DNA of 5,679 bases from Candidatus Enterococcus ferrettii (GTDB lineage: Bacteria > Bacillota > Bacilli > Lactobacillales > Enterococcaceae): NCBI RefSeq assembly GCF_017377655.1, contig NZ_JAFREL010000142.1, forward strand, positions 1 through 5,679, written 5' to 3'. The translations under genes were made by a program, and so were the position numbers. Positions 5,148 through 5,679 of this stretch are shown piece after piece (position 1 is the first letter of the stretch; every line of letters begins with the position of its first letter). Under the pieces are notes generated by a model. The model was not told the origin of the DNA and did not search any database. It was given only the letters and a program-made list of their open reading frames with translations.

Positions 5148-5679
5148 CTACTTCCTTTTTTTCCCACGCCGCTTATTTTGATGTTTCTTTCCTCTTCGCA
5201 GCTCTTGAAGTTGCTTTATACGTTCCTCTCTAGTGAGCGTTTTTTTCACTGAAGGGGTTTGAGTTTGGACTTGTTCTTTTTGTTTTTCCTGCTCTAGCTG
5301 CATATCACGAAGGCTTTTTCCTTCAAGAATGGCCTTCATTGCCAAGTCAGGAAGTTCTTCTTGAGAAACGGAGGAAGGGTCAAACTCTTTCAGTAGGAAA
5401 TCACGTTTGGCATTTGCGTCCCTTTCGTTTATCGAGTCATGAAGGCCATGGGTAAGCGGTACTTCTTGGTTAGACGGATCTTGAGTGACTGTATTTTCTT
5501 CGACGGGAGCACTCTGAGTGGTTATTGGCAATAATTTTCCTGCTTTTTCCCGCAAATCAGCTGCTTCTTCTTCATTTCTGCGATCAAAACCTGATTCATA
5601 AGTTAGGAAATCAGCATAAATTGGTTCAACAAAACGACGAACGCCATCTTTTTCAAAAATATTCAGTGTTCCTAAAATT
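5148..5679 (-). CDS. C-terminal part of an unrecognised protein with a highly basic tail
   Basis: The frame stays open from the TAG at 5148-5150 to the window edge, giving 176 visible residues, so the N-terminus lies outside. The only internal start-like codon is a TTG at 5553-5555 with no good ribosome-binding site. Codons beyond it still read as normal protein (for example FVEPIYADFLTYESGFDRRN), so the TTG is most likely an internal leucine. The visible part holds a mixed segment (1-50), a polar, Gln/Thr/Glu-rich linker (about 50-90), a helical charged region ending in LEQEKQKEQ (about 125-135), and a C-terminal tail TREERIKQLQELRRGKKHQNK continuing into RRGKKRK, very rich in Lys/Arg. There is no membrane helix or export signal in this part. 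The tail suggests nucleic-acid or anionic-surface binding, which is inference. I do not recognise the family. Confidence 0.65.
   Translation of the reverse strand, partial: ILGTLNIFEKDGVRRFVEPIYADFLTYESGFDRRNEEEAADLREKAGKLLPITTQSAPVEENTVTQDPSNQEVPLTHGLHDSINERDANAKRDFLLKEFDPSSVSQEELPDLAMKAILEGKSLRDMQLEQEKQKEQVQTQTPSVKKTLTREERIKQLQELRRGKKHQNKRRGKKRK

Noticed and set aside
4840..5170. TTCCCACGCCG occurs twice, near 4841 and near 5161
   Set aside because: One copy encodes the lipase His-loop region and the other is antisense to the tail of another gene. Flanks differ, so an 11-base match looks like chance rather than an attachment site.
5145..5180. Possible 11-codon peptide starting at ATG 5145, with AAAGGG five bases upstream
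   Set aside because: It overlaps the stop and C-terminal codons of the convergent gene, has no promoter, and reads as the complement of its Lys/Arg codons.

Overview
The window looks like chromosomal or island DNA of a low-GC Gram-positive bacterium of the order Lactobacillales, most plausibly Enterococcus or a close relative. The reasons are strong AAGGAGG-type Shine-Dalgarno sites, A+T-rich spacers, some GTG starts, and an N5-(carboxyethyl)ornithine synthase, an enzyme best known from Lactococcus. This assignment is inference. No rRNA, tRNA, CRISPR array, insertion sequence or integrase is visible.

Left block, plus strand (1-2331). A complete ceo-like gene is followed by a two-gene operon: a Crp/Fnr-family regulator and a membrane-anchored PEBP (Raf-kinase-inhibitor-like, YbhB/YbcL) protein. 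The two operon genes overlap by one base. The operon has its own near-consensus promoter at 1018-1046. Just upstream sits a perfect inverted repeat, TTATC-N4-GATAA, with the geometry of a Crp/Fnr-family operator and centred at about -41.5 from the predicted start. No terminator follows ceo, so read-through from ceo into the operon is possible. A strong hairpin at 2286-2331 ends the operon and may also serve the convergent operon.

Middle block, minus strand (2330-3422). A short four-helix membrane protein with the core signature of FtsX-type ABC permeases is followed 10 bp later by a lipoprotein resembling the DUF5067 family. The lipoprotein ribosome-binding site overlaps the permease stop codon. 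No ATPase partner is in the window.

The divergent spacer (3423-3587) carries four copies of ATACTTT/AAAGTAT around the expected promoters. The plus-strand gene 3594-4946 encodes a serine lipase/esterase fused to an N-terminal block of about five membrane helices, and ends at a good intrinsic terminator (4974-5001).

Right end, minus strand. A reading frame runs from 5148 to the window edge without a convincing start codon. It is the C-terminal part of an unrecognised protein with a very basic tail. The 201-bp convergent spacer 4947-5147 holds the lipase terminator and one weak long-range inverted repeat, and otherwise nothing I can support.

Functionally, the window is mostly cell-envelope genes (PEBP, lipoprotein, permease, tethered lipase) plus one amino-acid-modifying enzyme and one regulator.
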